From a bacterium (GTDB taxonomy: Bacteria > Spirochaetota > UBA4802 > UBA5550): a stretch of 8,059 bases of DNA. The stretch is taken from contig JAAENB010001259.1 of assembly GCA_024224995.1 (NCBI GenBank), positions 1-8,059 of the forward strand, written 5' to 3'. Both the position numbers and the translations under genes were made by a program. Shown here one piece after another: positions 1 through 5,478 of the stretch; the stretch's first letter is position 1, and each line of letters starts with the position of its first letter. Under the pieces are notes generated by a model, which did not search any database, had not been told where the DNA came from, and saw nothing but the letters and a program-made list of their open reading frames with translations.

Positions 1-2
1 AG

Positions 3-22
3 CCCGGGGATTCACCCCCGGG
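3..22. repeat. GC-rich hairpin, REP-like
   Basis: CCCGGGG (3-9) pairs with CCCCGGG (16-22) across a six-base loop, giving seven G-C pairs. The following AGCCCCATGCTGAAACC (24-40) resembles pieces of the right-hand region, where AGCCCGGGG recurs at 7881-7889 and a GCCCCACGCTATGAG-type sequence is read on the - strand around 7984-8008. This points to a dispersed repeat family present at both ends of the window. Confidence 0.6.
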
Positions 23-86
23 TAGCCCCATGCTGAAACCGATCCATTTTTTAAAAACAGTTTCTTCCGTATTTTTTCCCGGCCAT

Positions 87-115
87 CCGGTCCCTGAGCG
101 GAGCCGAAGGGCCGG
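87..115. repeat. Imperfect dyad containing CCCTGAGCGGAGCCGAAGGG
   Basis: CCGG...CCCT on the left pairs with AGGG...CCGG on the right, with a one-base bulge and a small inner GC/GC stem. The core resembles a palindromic motif of the form CCCTGAGC(N)nCGAAGGG that I recognise as a common intergenic repeat in many bacterial genomes. That family link is from memory and unchecked. It ends a few bases before the 15-bp sequence that recurs inverted at the right end of the window. Confidence 0.5.
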
Positions 116-120
116 GTCCG

Positions 121-135
121 CACTCTCAAGAAACT
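121..135 (+). repeat. Left copy of a 15-bp inverted repeat
   Basis: CACTCTCAAGAAACT here is found exactly as its reverse complement at 8045-8059, the last bases of the window. The right copy may therefore continue beyond the window. The match stops after 15 bases on the inner side. Confidence 0.7.
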
Positions 136-152
136 CTTTTTGAATAGGGCCT

Positions 153-195
153 GTTTCCGGGGGTACGATCCCTGCGAGGGGATCTTACCCGGAAC
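153..195. repeat. Long bulged stem-loop, REP-like
   Basis: The arms GTTTCCGGG...TACGATCCCT and AGGGGATCTTACCCGGAAC pair almost throughout, with small bulges, around a GCG loop at 174-176. Part of it (161-181) matches 19 of 21 bases with the reverse complement of 7820-7840, and both differences are transitions. The two are therefore copies of one repeat family in opposite orientation. Confidence 0.6.
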
Positions 196-203
196 CTGCA
201 CCT

Positions 204-233
204 TGAAAGCGACGTTACGTAACGTCGCTTTCA
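204..233. repeat. Perfect 30-bp palindrome without spacer
   Basis: The half-site TGAAAGCGACGTTAC (204-218) is followed directly by its exact reverse complement (219-233). A T-G wobble and a further C-G pair extend it outward. It lies 128 bases before the patatin start. It has no run of T on either side, so it is not a standard terminator. It could be a dimeric protein-binding site, the end of a fold-back repeat, or a cruciform-forming element. Confidence 0.85.
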
Positions 234-258
234 GGAAGAATCTTCGGCTGATTCTCCC
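234..258. repeat. Hairpin adjoining the 30-bp palindrome
   Basis: GGAAGAATC (234-242) pairs with GATTCTCCC (250-258) with one mismatch, leaving a seven-base loop (TTCGGCT). It starts immediately after the 30-bp palindrome, so a transcript through here would carry two stacked hairpins. Confidence 0.5.
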
Positions 259-327
259 CGGTACCTCTGTACAGAAACAGACCCCGGTTCAACCGCAGTT
301 TCTGACCTATTTTTTCTGTTATTGTGC

Positions 328-356
328 TTGTTTTTAGCATTTTTTTGTGCGATAAA
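328..356 (+). promoter_or_regulatory. Weak possible promoter before the patatin gene
   Basis: TTGTTT (328-333) and GATAAA (351-356) are 17 bases apart. If used, transcription would begin almost at the ATG (362), giving a leaderless message. That would agree with the absence of a Shine-Dalgarno sequence. The match to consensus is only moderate and the stretch is T-rich, so this is tentative. Confidence 0.2.
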
Positions 357-361
357 CGCTT

Positions 362-1357
362 ATGGATTTTGAACTCTTTTTTAAAAACAAAATCGGTCTT
401 GTGCTCTCAGGCGGCGGTGCCAAAGGCGCTTACCAGATCGGGGTTTTCCAGGCTTTGCGGGAGCTGGAAATTAACAAATTGGTCCGCACTGTTTCCGGGA
501 CTTCAATCGGCGCGCTTAATGGAGCTCTTTTTATCCTGAATGACCCGAAAATATGGGAAAAAACCTGGAAAGACGCCAACTTCAGCAATTTTCTCTACAA
601 AGAAGATGATGCTGAAAAAGAATCTATTAAATCTTTTTCCGATCTTACCCGGGTTCTAAAGAAGTCTGTAAAAAAACTTGAAAAGGACTGGGACAGTTCG
701 GACGGCATTTCCGATTTTTTGCTCAAACAAAACCTGAGCTTTTTTTCTCAAAAGGGCCTGTCCGAAGTTATCGACAATAATATTAATATTAAAAAAATTG
801 CCAAAAGCAAAGTTTCGCTCCATGCCTGTGCCTATAATATCGACCTGCTGGAACCTGAATACTTTAGCGTGGATGATGTAGACAAGGATACGTTTAAAAA
901 GGCTCTTCTCGCCTCTTCCTGTATTCCCTTTATGTATGACGCGGTCCCTATTGGCGACTACCACTACATGGACGGCGGCATTAAAAATCCCCTGTATAAA
1001 AAAGAAAACATCGATAAAATTCCGGTTAAACCCGTTTATGATGAAGAGTGCGATATTATTATTGTGGTCTATTTAAAACATGATGATGATATCGACCACA
1101 GCATCTACAATAATAATCGAAAAAACAAAACCAAAATCGTGGAAATATATCCCAGCATGCCATTGGAAGATATTAAGGGAACCGGCTCCTTCGATTTTTC
1201 CCGCTCGTCACAGGAAGACCGGATTGAACTTGGATATCATGATGCGATGTTTGTTATCGCGCCCATGATTGTTAAATGGCTCAGAGGAAAGAGTGTGGAT
1301 AAGCTGATAAAAAAGCATGATGAGTATAATAAAAAGATCAGGGCTAAGTATTTGTAA
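362..1357 (+). CDS. Patatin-like phospholipase
   Basis: A predicted serine acyl hydrolase that would cleave acyl chains from phospholipids or other lipids using a Ser-Asp dyad. Seen in the 331-residue protein: oxyanion loop GGGAKG (17-22); nucleophile elbow GTSIG (46-50) with Ser48; SSCIPFMYDAVPI (185-197) leading to DGG (204-206) with catalytic Asp204; and a C-terminal GSFDFS...IELGYHDA block (275-295) typical of bacterial patatins. A lysine-rich, probably helical insert (about 80-150) separates the two catalytic halves and may cover the active site. There is no signal peptide or membrane segment, so action in the cytoplasm or at the inner membrane face is likely. An in-frame TAA at 353-355 makes the ATG at 362 the only usual start, yet no Shine-Dalgarno sequence precedes it. 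The substrate cannot be told. The next gene follows after 54 bases on the same strand. Confidence 0.95.
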   Translation: MDFELFFKNKIGLVLSGGGAKGAYQIGVFQALRELEINKLVRTVSGTSIGALNGALFILNDPKIWEKTWKDANFSNFLYKEDDAEKESIKSFSDLTRVLKKSVKKLEKDWDSSDGISDFLLKQNLSFFSQKGLSEVIDNNINIKKIAKSKVSLHACAYNIDLLEPEYFSVDDVDKDTFKKALLASSCIPFMYDAVPIGDYHYMDGGIKNPLYKKENIDKIPVKPVYDEECDIIIVVYLKHDDDIDHSIYNNNRKNKTKIVEIYPSMPLEDIKGTGSFDFSRSSQEDRIELGYHDAMFVIAPMIVKWLRGKSVDKLIKKHDEYNKKIRAKYL

Positions 1358-1397
1358 TTTGCTCTACCGCAGCCAAAGTCCGGAAATAAAATTATAG

Positions 1398-1406
1398 AGA
1401 GGGGAG
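1398..1406 (+). promoter_or_regulatory. Strong ribosome binding site for the DctP-like gene
   Basis: AGAGGGGAG ends five bases before the ATG at 1412 and supports that start. It contrasts with the patatin gene upstream, which has no such site. The 54-base gap contains no terminator, so co-transcription of the two genes is possible. Confidence 0.7.
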
Positions 1407-1411
1407 TTACA

Positions 1412-2551
1412 ATGCCAGATAATTATCCTAAAGTAATAATTTATTCTATTTTAATACTCAATTTGATGTTTACTGCTCAGTGCAAAAAAGATCAGTCAGA
1501 AAAAACAACAAAAACTCCTGAAAATAAAACTTCATTACCTGGAGACAGTTCAAATGACAAATATGCGTTTTCACCAACATATAAAGAGTCAGGTGGTAAA
1601 ATAATATGCACTACCGAAAATCCAAAAGGTTCACTGCACCAGATTACACTGCAAAAATTTGCTGCGTTGCTCAAAAAGTATTCAAAAGGAAAACTTGAAG
1701 CAGAAGTACATTACAAGGGAAATAAAAAATACCCGGCAATAAAAGGAGAAGAAACTAATATCAACATGATCAGTATCGGAAAGGGCGGTGTTCATGTTAC
1801 TGTTGTAGCTGCGGGCAACATTTCAAGAAAAGCCCAGGTATTGGAATTTCTTACGCTGCCATATATATTTAAGAATGTAAATTCAGCAAAAAATTTGTTT
1901 AAGAGTGATTATATGAATAAAGAGATACATAGAACCGTCATTAGAAAACACAATCTCAGAATTCTTGGATGGCTTATTGGCGGTTACCGGCATATGACCA
2001 ACTCCAAACGCCCTGTCCAGAAATTAGAAGATATTAAGGGATTGAAAATTCGCACACCCATGAACCGGATTATGAGAGAAACATATACTTCCTTTGGAGC
2101 AAAAGTTCAAACAATTAGATGGAGAAATACATTTAACGCCTTAAAAAATGGAATTGTTGACGGACAGGAGAATCCTTTTTGTGTGATTGCAGACTCAAAA
2201 TTTTGGGAAGCTAAGCAAAAATATATTACACTCAATGGTCCGTTTTTATGGGTTGGACCAATTGTCATGGATGAGAGATATTATCAAAGCTTGCCCGATG
2301 ATCTAAAAAAGGCTCTTGATAGAGCCGCAAAAGAAGCGGTTTACTATGAATGGAATTGGATGGCGCAAAAAGAAAAGTATTTTGAAAATATTCTGCGTAA
2401 AAATGGTATGAAAATACTTACGCTTACAGATAAAACCAAATGGATAGATAGCACAAAAAAAATATGGCAGGACGCGCATTTTAATATTGGCTATGGAAAC
2501 AGAGCCGCCGGGAAAAAAGTCCTGGATAAGGTTATAAGTATTGCCCTTTAG
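1412..2551 (+). CDS. TRAP transporter solute-binding lipoprotein, DctP family
   Basis: A predicted periplasmic receptor that captures a small, usually carboxylated, ligand for a TRAP secondary transporter. The 379-residue protein starts with a lipoprotein signal: a hydrophobic stretch (8-22) and FTAQC with Cys24 as the likely lipidation site. A polar, low-complexity linker (about 25-60) makes it longer than typical DctP proteins of about 330 residues. Family signatures are GGYRHMTNSKRP (190-201, Arg193), GLKIRTP (210-216, Arg214 matching the conserved carboxylate-binding arginine), FGAKVQTI (228-235) and NGIVDGQENPF (246-256). The ligand cannot be predicted. No gene for the membrane subunits DctQ or DctM lies in the window; the neighbours are the patatin gene upstream and a convergent gene downstream. 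It may serve a transporter encoded elsewhere or act as a stand-alone binding lipoprotein. Confidence 0.92.
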   Translation: MPDNYPKVIIYSILILNLMFTAQCKKDQSEKTTKTPENKTSLPGDSSNDKYAFSPTYKESGGKIICTTENPKGSLHQITLQKFAALLKKYSKGKLEAEVHYKGNKKYPAIKGEETNINMISIGKGGVHVTVVAAGNISRKAQVLEFLTLPYIFKNVNSAKNLFKSDYMNKEIHRTVIRKHNLRILGWLIGGYRHMTNSKRPVQKLEDIKGLKIRTPMNRIMRETYTSFGAKVQTIRWRNTFNALKNGIVDGQENPFCVIADSKFWEAKQKYITLNGPFLWVGPIVMDERYYQSLPDDLKKALDRAAKEAVYYEWNWMAQKEKYFENILRKNGMKILTLTDKTKWIDSTKKIWQDAHFNIGYGNRAAGKKVLDKVISIAL

Positions 2552-2582
2552 GGAAGGATTGCTCTAACACCGGGTGCTATAA

Positions 2583-3428
2583 TTAATATAAGCGAATTCC
2601 CACTGTAAGATGCATCTGGACCAGGTACATATTAGTAGTGTTTTGCTGGCTGGAAATTTCTTCGGGGAGTACTCCACCGTCTTTTACAGCGATCATATCA
2701 TTGTATAGCTTCGCGAATATAGAAAATTGAATATACCAGACTGTACTGTCATTAAAGGCATTAAACACGTTGCCTATGGAAATACCAAACAGGGCGCCCT
2801 CATTGTAGAAACGGTCTATTTCATCGGAAAGCAAACCTTCCGGAAAATTATTTACCCAGTATACGCTTTTTCCGTAGCCAATAAAAATTTTGCCATACAG
2901 GTTTATTAGATCTGTTGGTATTAAAAAGGGATCACGAAACATTATACCATGATAAAATGACGTATCCCACATATACGAGTTGATCCCATCAACACGTACC
3001 TTTCTGTATAATCCATTGCTCTCTTCTATAAAATTATAATCAGTCATATCATGAAAATAACTGAGATTAATAATGGCGCCTACTTCAATACCAAAAGCGT
3101 TATAGGTCCATACGCCAATAGAAGCCAATATGTGGCCCCCTGCAATACTTCTATTTTTTGAGTCATTGGTAATGGAAGTCATACCTGAGGGCCCAAGTCC
3201 CAGAAGGAAATAAGGTCCTTGATGCCATTTTTTCGAGGCGAAACGGTTGTCGGCTTCAGATTGTGCTATTTTAACCCTTGCCCTCATTATTTTCTTTTTC
3301 TCATCGAAACTGGTTGCATTAGCTGCACTGGATTTAGCAGTTTCATTAGTTTCATCGGCAAAACTGAATTGAGAAAATGTCAATACCAATAGTATTACAA
3401 GTATTAATATGTTACTTAACTGTTTCAA
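2583..3428 (-). CDS. Predicted outer-membrane beta-barrel protein, function unknown
   Basis: I do not recognise a named family. The 281-residue protein has a clear signal peptide (basic start, hydrophobic 7-18, cleavage likely after FSFA at residue 24). A charged segment follows (about 25-65, KKKIMRARVKIAQSEADNRF), then alternating glycine- and aromatic-rich strands (GPYFLLGLGPSG, ILASIGVWTYNAFGIEVGAII, LYGKIFIGYGKSVYWV, WYIQFSIFAKLY). It ends in VGIRLY, with the terminal aromatic residue usual for outer-membrane barrels. The start is TTG: an in-frame TAA 15 bases upstream leaves no ATG, AGAGGA stands three bases before it, and the signal peptide begins exactly there. The start overlaps the stop of the upstream DUF3943-like gene by four bases, implying translational coupling. 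That the two proteins work together at the outer membrane is inference. Confidence 0.85.
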   Translation of the reverse strand: MKQLSNILILVILLVLTFSQFSFADETNETAKSSAANATSFDEKKKIMRARVKIAQSEADNRFASKKWHQGPYFLLGLGPSGMTSITNDSKNRSIAGGHILASIGVWTYNAFGIEVGAIINLSYFHDMTDYNFIEESNGLYRKVRVDGINSYMWDTSFYHGIMFRDPFLIPTDLINLYGKIFIGYGKSVYWVNNFPEGLLSDEIDRFYNEGALFGISIGNVFNAFNDSTVWYIQFSIFAKLYNDMIAVKDGGVLPEEISSQQNTTNMYLVQMHLTVGIRLY

Positions 3429-4144
3429 AATTCCTCTATATTAAAACGAAATGTAATTCCATACCCAATGGTATTGTTTGATACCTGGACGCCGCCAGAC
3501 ACTTCATAACTTGAAAAAGGGAGTATGGCAAATGGATTCAGTATATACCCCAGGACGTGGGCAGCTACGTAGTCGGTGCTTAACAAGGCGTTGCTCGCAG
3601 ACTCAAGGATCATCCCAATAATAGCCCCAAGAACCGGCGTTTGATACAGGTCCTGGAAACTTGGCTGTTCCGTTGCCGTTTCAACGGTAAATTCGAATAA
3701 AAATTGCGCCAGGAATGACCACATTAAAGAAGCGCCTTTTGTATATCCCCTTGATCTGAAAAAAAGAAAATAATAGGCGCCGGTAATGGTATGGTAAATA
3801 AGATTATAATCGTAACTGTCCCTGTCAAAGTGAGGCTGATACATGTTTGTGTACCAGTTTTTAAATGATCCATGTTCATGGAGCGTTTCCCATTGGCTAA
3901 TAAGATAGGAACCCCACTGAACAGTATAAATCAGCCCAAAGGTGATTAACCTTTCACTGCCGGAGATGTCTTCCCGGATTACATGCCGAAATTCGCGGGT
4001 TTGTTTTGGCTGGTATTCAATCAGCTCACCGGGTTTATTTAAGGGGCTTCTGCTATTTTCTTCATTAGTTTCCACGGCAAGCAATGTCTTTTGAATTAAC
4101 AGCAAACCAATGATTAAAATAAAAAGTATTCTCTTCCCAAGCAT
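3425..4144 (-). CDS. DUF3943-like exported protein
   Basis: 239 residues. The signal peptide spans 1-23 (MLGKR, hydrophobic 6-17, likely cleavage after LLA), followed by a polar linker. The central part has the pattern I associate with DUF3943: NLIYHTITGAYYFLFFRSRGY (114-134), then SLMWSFLAQFLFEFTVE (139-155), then EQPSFQDLYQTPVLGAIIGMILE (159-181), and a late ILNPF (201-205). The invariant-looking residues are His118, Arg130, Gly133, Glu151, Glu155, Pro161, Asp165, Pro170, Gly173 and Glu181. It ends in YGITFRFNIEEF, an amphipathic strand with terminal Phe, suggesting association with the outer membrane. The function of the family is unknown to me. It is the first gene of an operon with the barrel protein (four-base overlap). 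The family call is from memory of the motif, and the ATG has only a poor Shine-Dalgarno sequence. Confidence 0.8.
   Translation of the reverse strand: MLGKRILFILIIGLLLIQKTLLAVETNEENSRSPLNKPGELIEYQPKQTREFRHVIREDISGSERLITFGLIYTVQWGSYLISQWETLHEHGSFKNWYTNMYQPHFDRDSYDYNLIYHTITGAYYFLFFRSRGYTKGASLMWSFLAQFLFEFTVETATEQPSFQDLYQTPVLGAIIGMILESASNALLSTDYVAAHVLGYILNPFAILPFSSYEVSGGVQVSNNTIGYGITFRFNIEEF
3432..3437 (-). promoter_or_regulatory. Ribosome binding site deciding a TTG start
   Basis: AGAGGA on the - strand lies inside the last codons of the DUF3943-like gene, three bases before the TTG at 3428-3426. The stop TGA (3427-3425) overlaps this TTG as TTGA. The arrangement supports reinitiation by terminating ribosomes. 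Confidence 0.55.
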
Positions 4145-4189
4145 AGCGGGACACTAGCAGCGGGCATGAAAATATCAACCATTTTTCTT

Positions 4190-4217
4190 TTTATATTAAT
4201 AAAAAACGATTACTCAA
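4190..4217 (-). promoter_or_regulatory. Possible promoter of the DUF3943-like/barrel operon
   Basis: On the - strand TTGAGT (4217-4212) and TATAAA (4195-4190) are separated by 16 bases. Both match the housekeeping consensus well and would give a leader of about 40 bases before the ATG at 4144. The region is AT-rich, so chance matches are likely. Confidence 0.35.
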
Positions 4218-4276
4218 TTTACCGGCATTAAAATTATCGCAAGGGCTGCTAATATTATTTTTATTGAACGCAATAA

Positions 4277-5332
4277 TTATTCCACTACAACAGAGGCCCA
4301 GAGTTGAAGAGAAACAGTAGCGACTATATCCGAACTCGTGTGATTCGATAAATTGAGCACGTTAGACCCATCAGCGTCCATTATATATATCTCATCATTC
4401 CCATCCCTGTTGGAAATAAAAGCTATTTTACTGCCGTCGGGCGACCACTTGGGATATGATTCGGCATCGCCAATATTCGTTAGATTTACCGGGTTTGATC
4501 CATTGGAATCCATTACATAAACCTCATAGTTTCCGTCTCTATAAGAATTAAAAATAATTTTATCCCCCGAAGGAGACCAGGCCGCATAAAAATCAACCTC
4601 GGCATTATTTGTTAAATTTACCTGGTTTGCGCCATTGGCATCCATTGAATATACTTCATTATTACCATCCCGGTACGACCTGAAAACCATTTCGCTGCCG
4701 TCCGGAGACCAGACCGGTTCAGTGTCGGCACCACCAATATTTGTAAGATTTACGGGATTAGATCCGTTAGCATCCATTACATATACCTCGTTATTTCCGT
4801 CCCTGTAGGAAACAAAAGCTATTTGACTGCCGTCGGGCGACCATGCCGGAGATGAATCATTGGCGCTTTCGTTTGTGAGGTTTGTTAGCCCGGTCCCGTC
4901 CGCGTTCACTACATATATTTCTTCATTACTGTCCCTGCTGGAAACAAAAGCGACTTGACTGCTGTCGGGCGACCAGGTTGGAAACATGTCGGCAGCGACA
5001 TCATTCGATACATTGATCTGTCCGGTCCCGTCGGCGTTCATTACATATATCTCTTCATTCCCGTCCCTTTCGGAAACAAAAGCTATTTGACTGCCATCGG
5101 GCGACCAGGCGGGTAAATAGTCATTGTCGGCAGTATTAGTCAGGTTTACCAGCTCCGTTCCATCTTCATCTGTTTTATATATTTCTTTGTAACCGTCCCT
5201 AGAGGAAACAAATAAAAGATAATTTTTCCGGATCTCCTGCTGGCTTGATTTGTTAATTAACAGGCTTAACCCGCCATCACAGCTGGCAAGTATAAAAATT
5301 ATTAAAAATGATATGTATTTAGTTGTTTTCAT
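4277..5332 (-). CDS. PD40/TolB-like seven-bladed beta-propeller lipoprotein
   Basis: 351 residues. The lipoprotein signal ends in LASC (15-18, Cys18 lipidated), followed by a linker (19-38). Then come seven consecutive repeats of exactly 44 residues (39-346) of the form xxFxSxRDGNxEIYxMxxDGxxxxNLTN...WSPDGSx. Repeats 1-6 end in W-S-P. The last lacks WSPDG and ends SLQLWASVVVE, which may close the ring. PD40 repeats build the TolB propeller, and such proteins usually bind proteins or peptidoglycan-associated partners, but no catalytic site is visible and the ligand is unknown. The start is supported by AGGGA six bases upstream (- strand, 5340-5336). It is a tandem paralogue of the gene at 5479-6552, with the same blade order. 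No strong terminator follows, only an A/T hairpin at 4261-4276. Confidence 0.93.
   Translation of the reverse strand: MKTTKYISFLIIFILASCDGGLSLLINKSSQQEIRKNYLLFVSSRDGYKEIYKTDEDGTELVNLTNTADNDYLPAWSPDGSQIAFVSERDGNEEIYVMNADGTGQINVSNDVAADMFPTWSPDSSQVAFVSSRDSNEEIYVVNADGTGLTNLTNESANDSSPAWSPDGSQIAFVSYRDGNNEVYVMDANGSNPVNLTNIGGADTEPVWSPDGSEMVFRSYRDGNNEVYSMDANGANQVNLTNNAEVDFYAAWSPSGDKIIFNSYRDGNYEVYVMDSNGSNPVNLTNIGDAESYPKWSPDGSKIAFISNRDGNDEIYIMDADGSNVLNLSNHTSSDIVATVSLQLWASVVVE
4280..5218 (-). repeat. 132-bp coding repeats encoding propeller blades, copy set 1
   Basis: Seven head-to-tail units of 132 bases with no length variation. For example, the GTCCCTG...GGAAAC block recurs exactly 132 bases apart at 4799 and 4931. 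Blades 4 and 6 share GSNPVNLTNIG, suggesting local exchange between units. Such a regular array is prone to unit gain or loss by recombination. Confidence 0.85.
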
Positions 5333-5363
5333 ATTTCCCTATGATGTTTTAGAGTTTTATGTC

Positions 5364-5381
5364 ATACTAAATATACTAAAT
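5364..5381. repeat. 9-bp tandem repeat before the second propeller gene
   Basis: ATACTAAAT occurs twice without spacer, about 30 bases before the ATG at 5332. On the - strand it contains TATATT (5375-5370), a plausible -10 element that would leave a leader of about 30 bases with the AGGGA site. A related CTAAATATA...AATAAGC block lies at the same side of the paralogue (6563-6583). Confidence 0.4.
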
Positions 5382-5428
5382 AATAAGCAGAATAAAAAAA
5401 TTTTTGCGAATTATTTTTAAAAAACTCC

Positions 5429-5442
5429 AGACAAATTTGTCT
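5429..5442. promoter_or_regulatory. Perfect 14-bp dyad, possible operator of the propeller gene
   Basis: AGACAAATTTGTCT is fully palindromic and lies about 97 bases upstream of the ATG at 5332, in the gap between the two propeller genes. On the - strand it contains TTGTCT, which could act as a -35 element. A related but imperfect copy lies upstream of the paralogue at 6627-6638, in the same kind of setting (TCC before, ACA after). Confidence 0.4.
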
Positions 5443-5478
5443 TACACAGAATAGAGAATAACGTTTATTAAATTAAAA

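Larger units (their letters stand above)
1..361. other. Non-coding, hairpin-rich region upstream of the patatin gene
   Basis: No credible gene lies here. A short open frame (140-337) translates through the inverted repeats and has no ribosome site, signal or family motif, so I treat it as spurious. The region holds at least five fold-back structures: a GC hairpin at 3-22, an imperfect dyad around 87-115, a long bulged stem-loop at 153-195, a perfect palindrome at 204-233, and a hairpin at 234-258. The last 60 bases before the patatin start are T-rich. The density of structure suggests several degenerate intergenic repeat (REP-like) elements next to each other. Confidence 0.75.

Noticed and set aside
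204..233. Integron attC-like site at the palindrome
   Set aside because: It lacks the recognisable R and L box pattern with unpaired bases, and no integron integrase or gene cassette arrangement is present.
140..337. 65-codon open frame upstream of the patatin gene
   Set aside because: It runs across hairpins and the 30-bp palindrome, has no ribosome site, signal or domain, and shares only DPCEG with another repeat-derived frame.
47..389. TTTTTTAAAAACA repeated at 47-59 and 377-389
   Set aside because: Low-complexity match likely by chance in AT-rich DNA.
656..964. 102-codon frame opposite the patatin gene
   Set aside because: A shadow of the patatin coding sequence, which carries all catalytic motifs on the other strand.
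2541..2582. Possible terminator between the convergent genes
   Set aside because: Only four-base-pair stems (CCCT/AGGG, CACC/GGTG) and no T-run.
4261..4276. TTATTG-AACG-CAATAA hairpin after the second propeller gene
   Set aside because: A perfect but A/T-rich six-base-pair stem with no clear T-run in the - direction; too weak to call a terminator.
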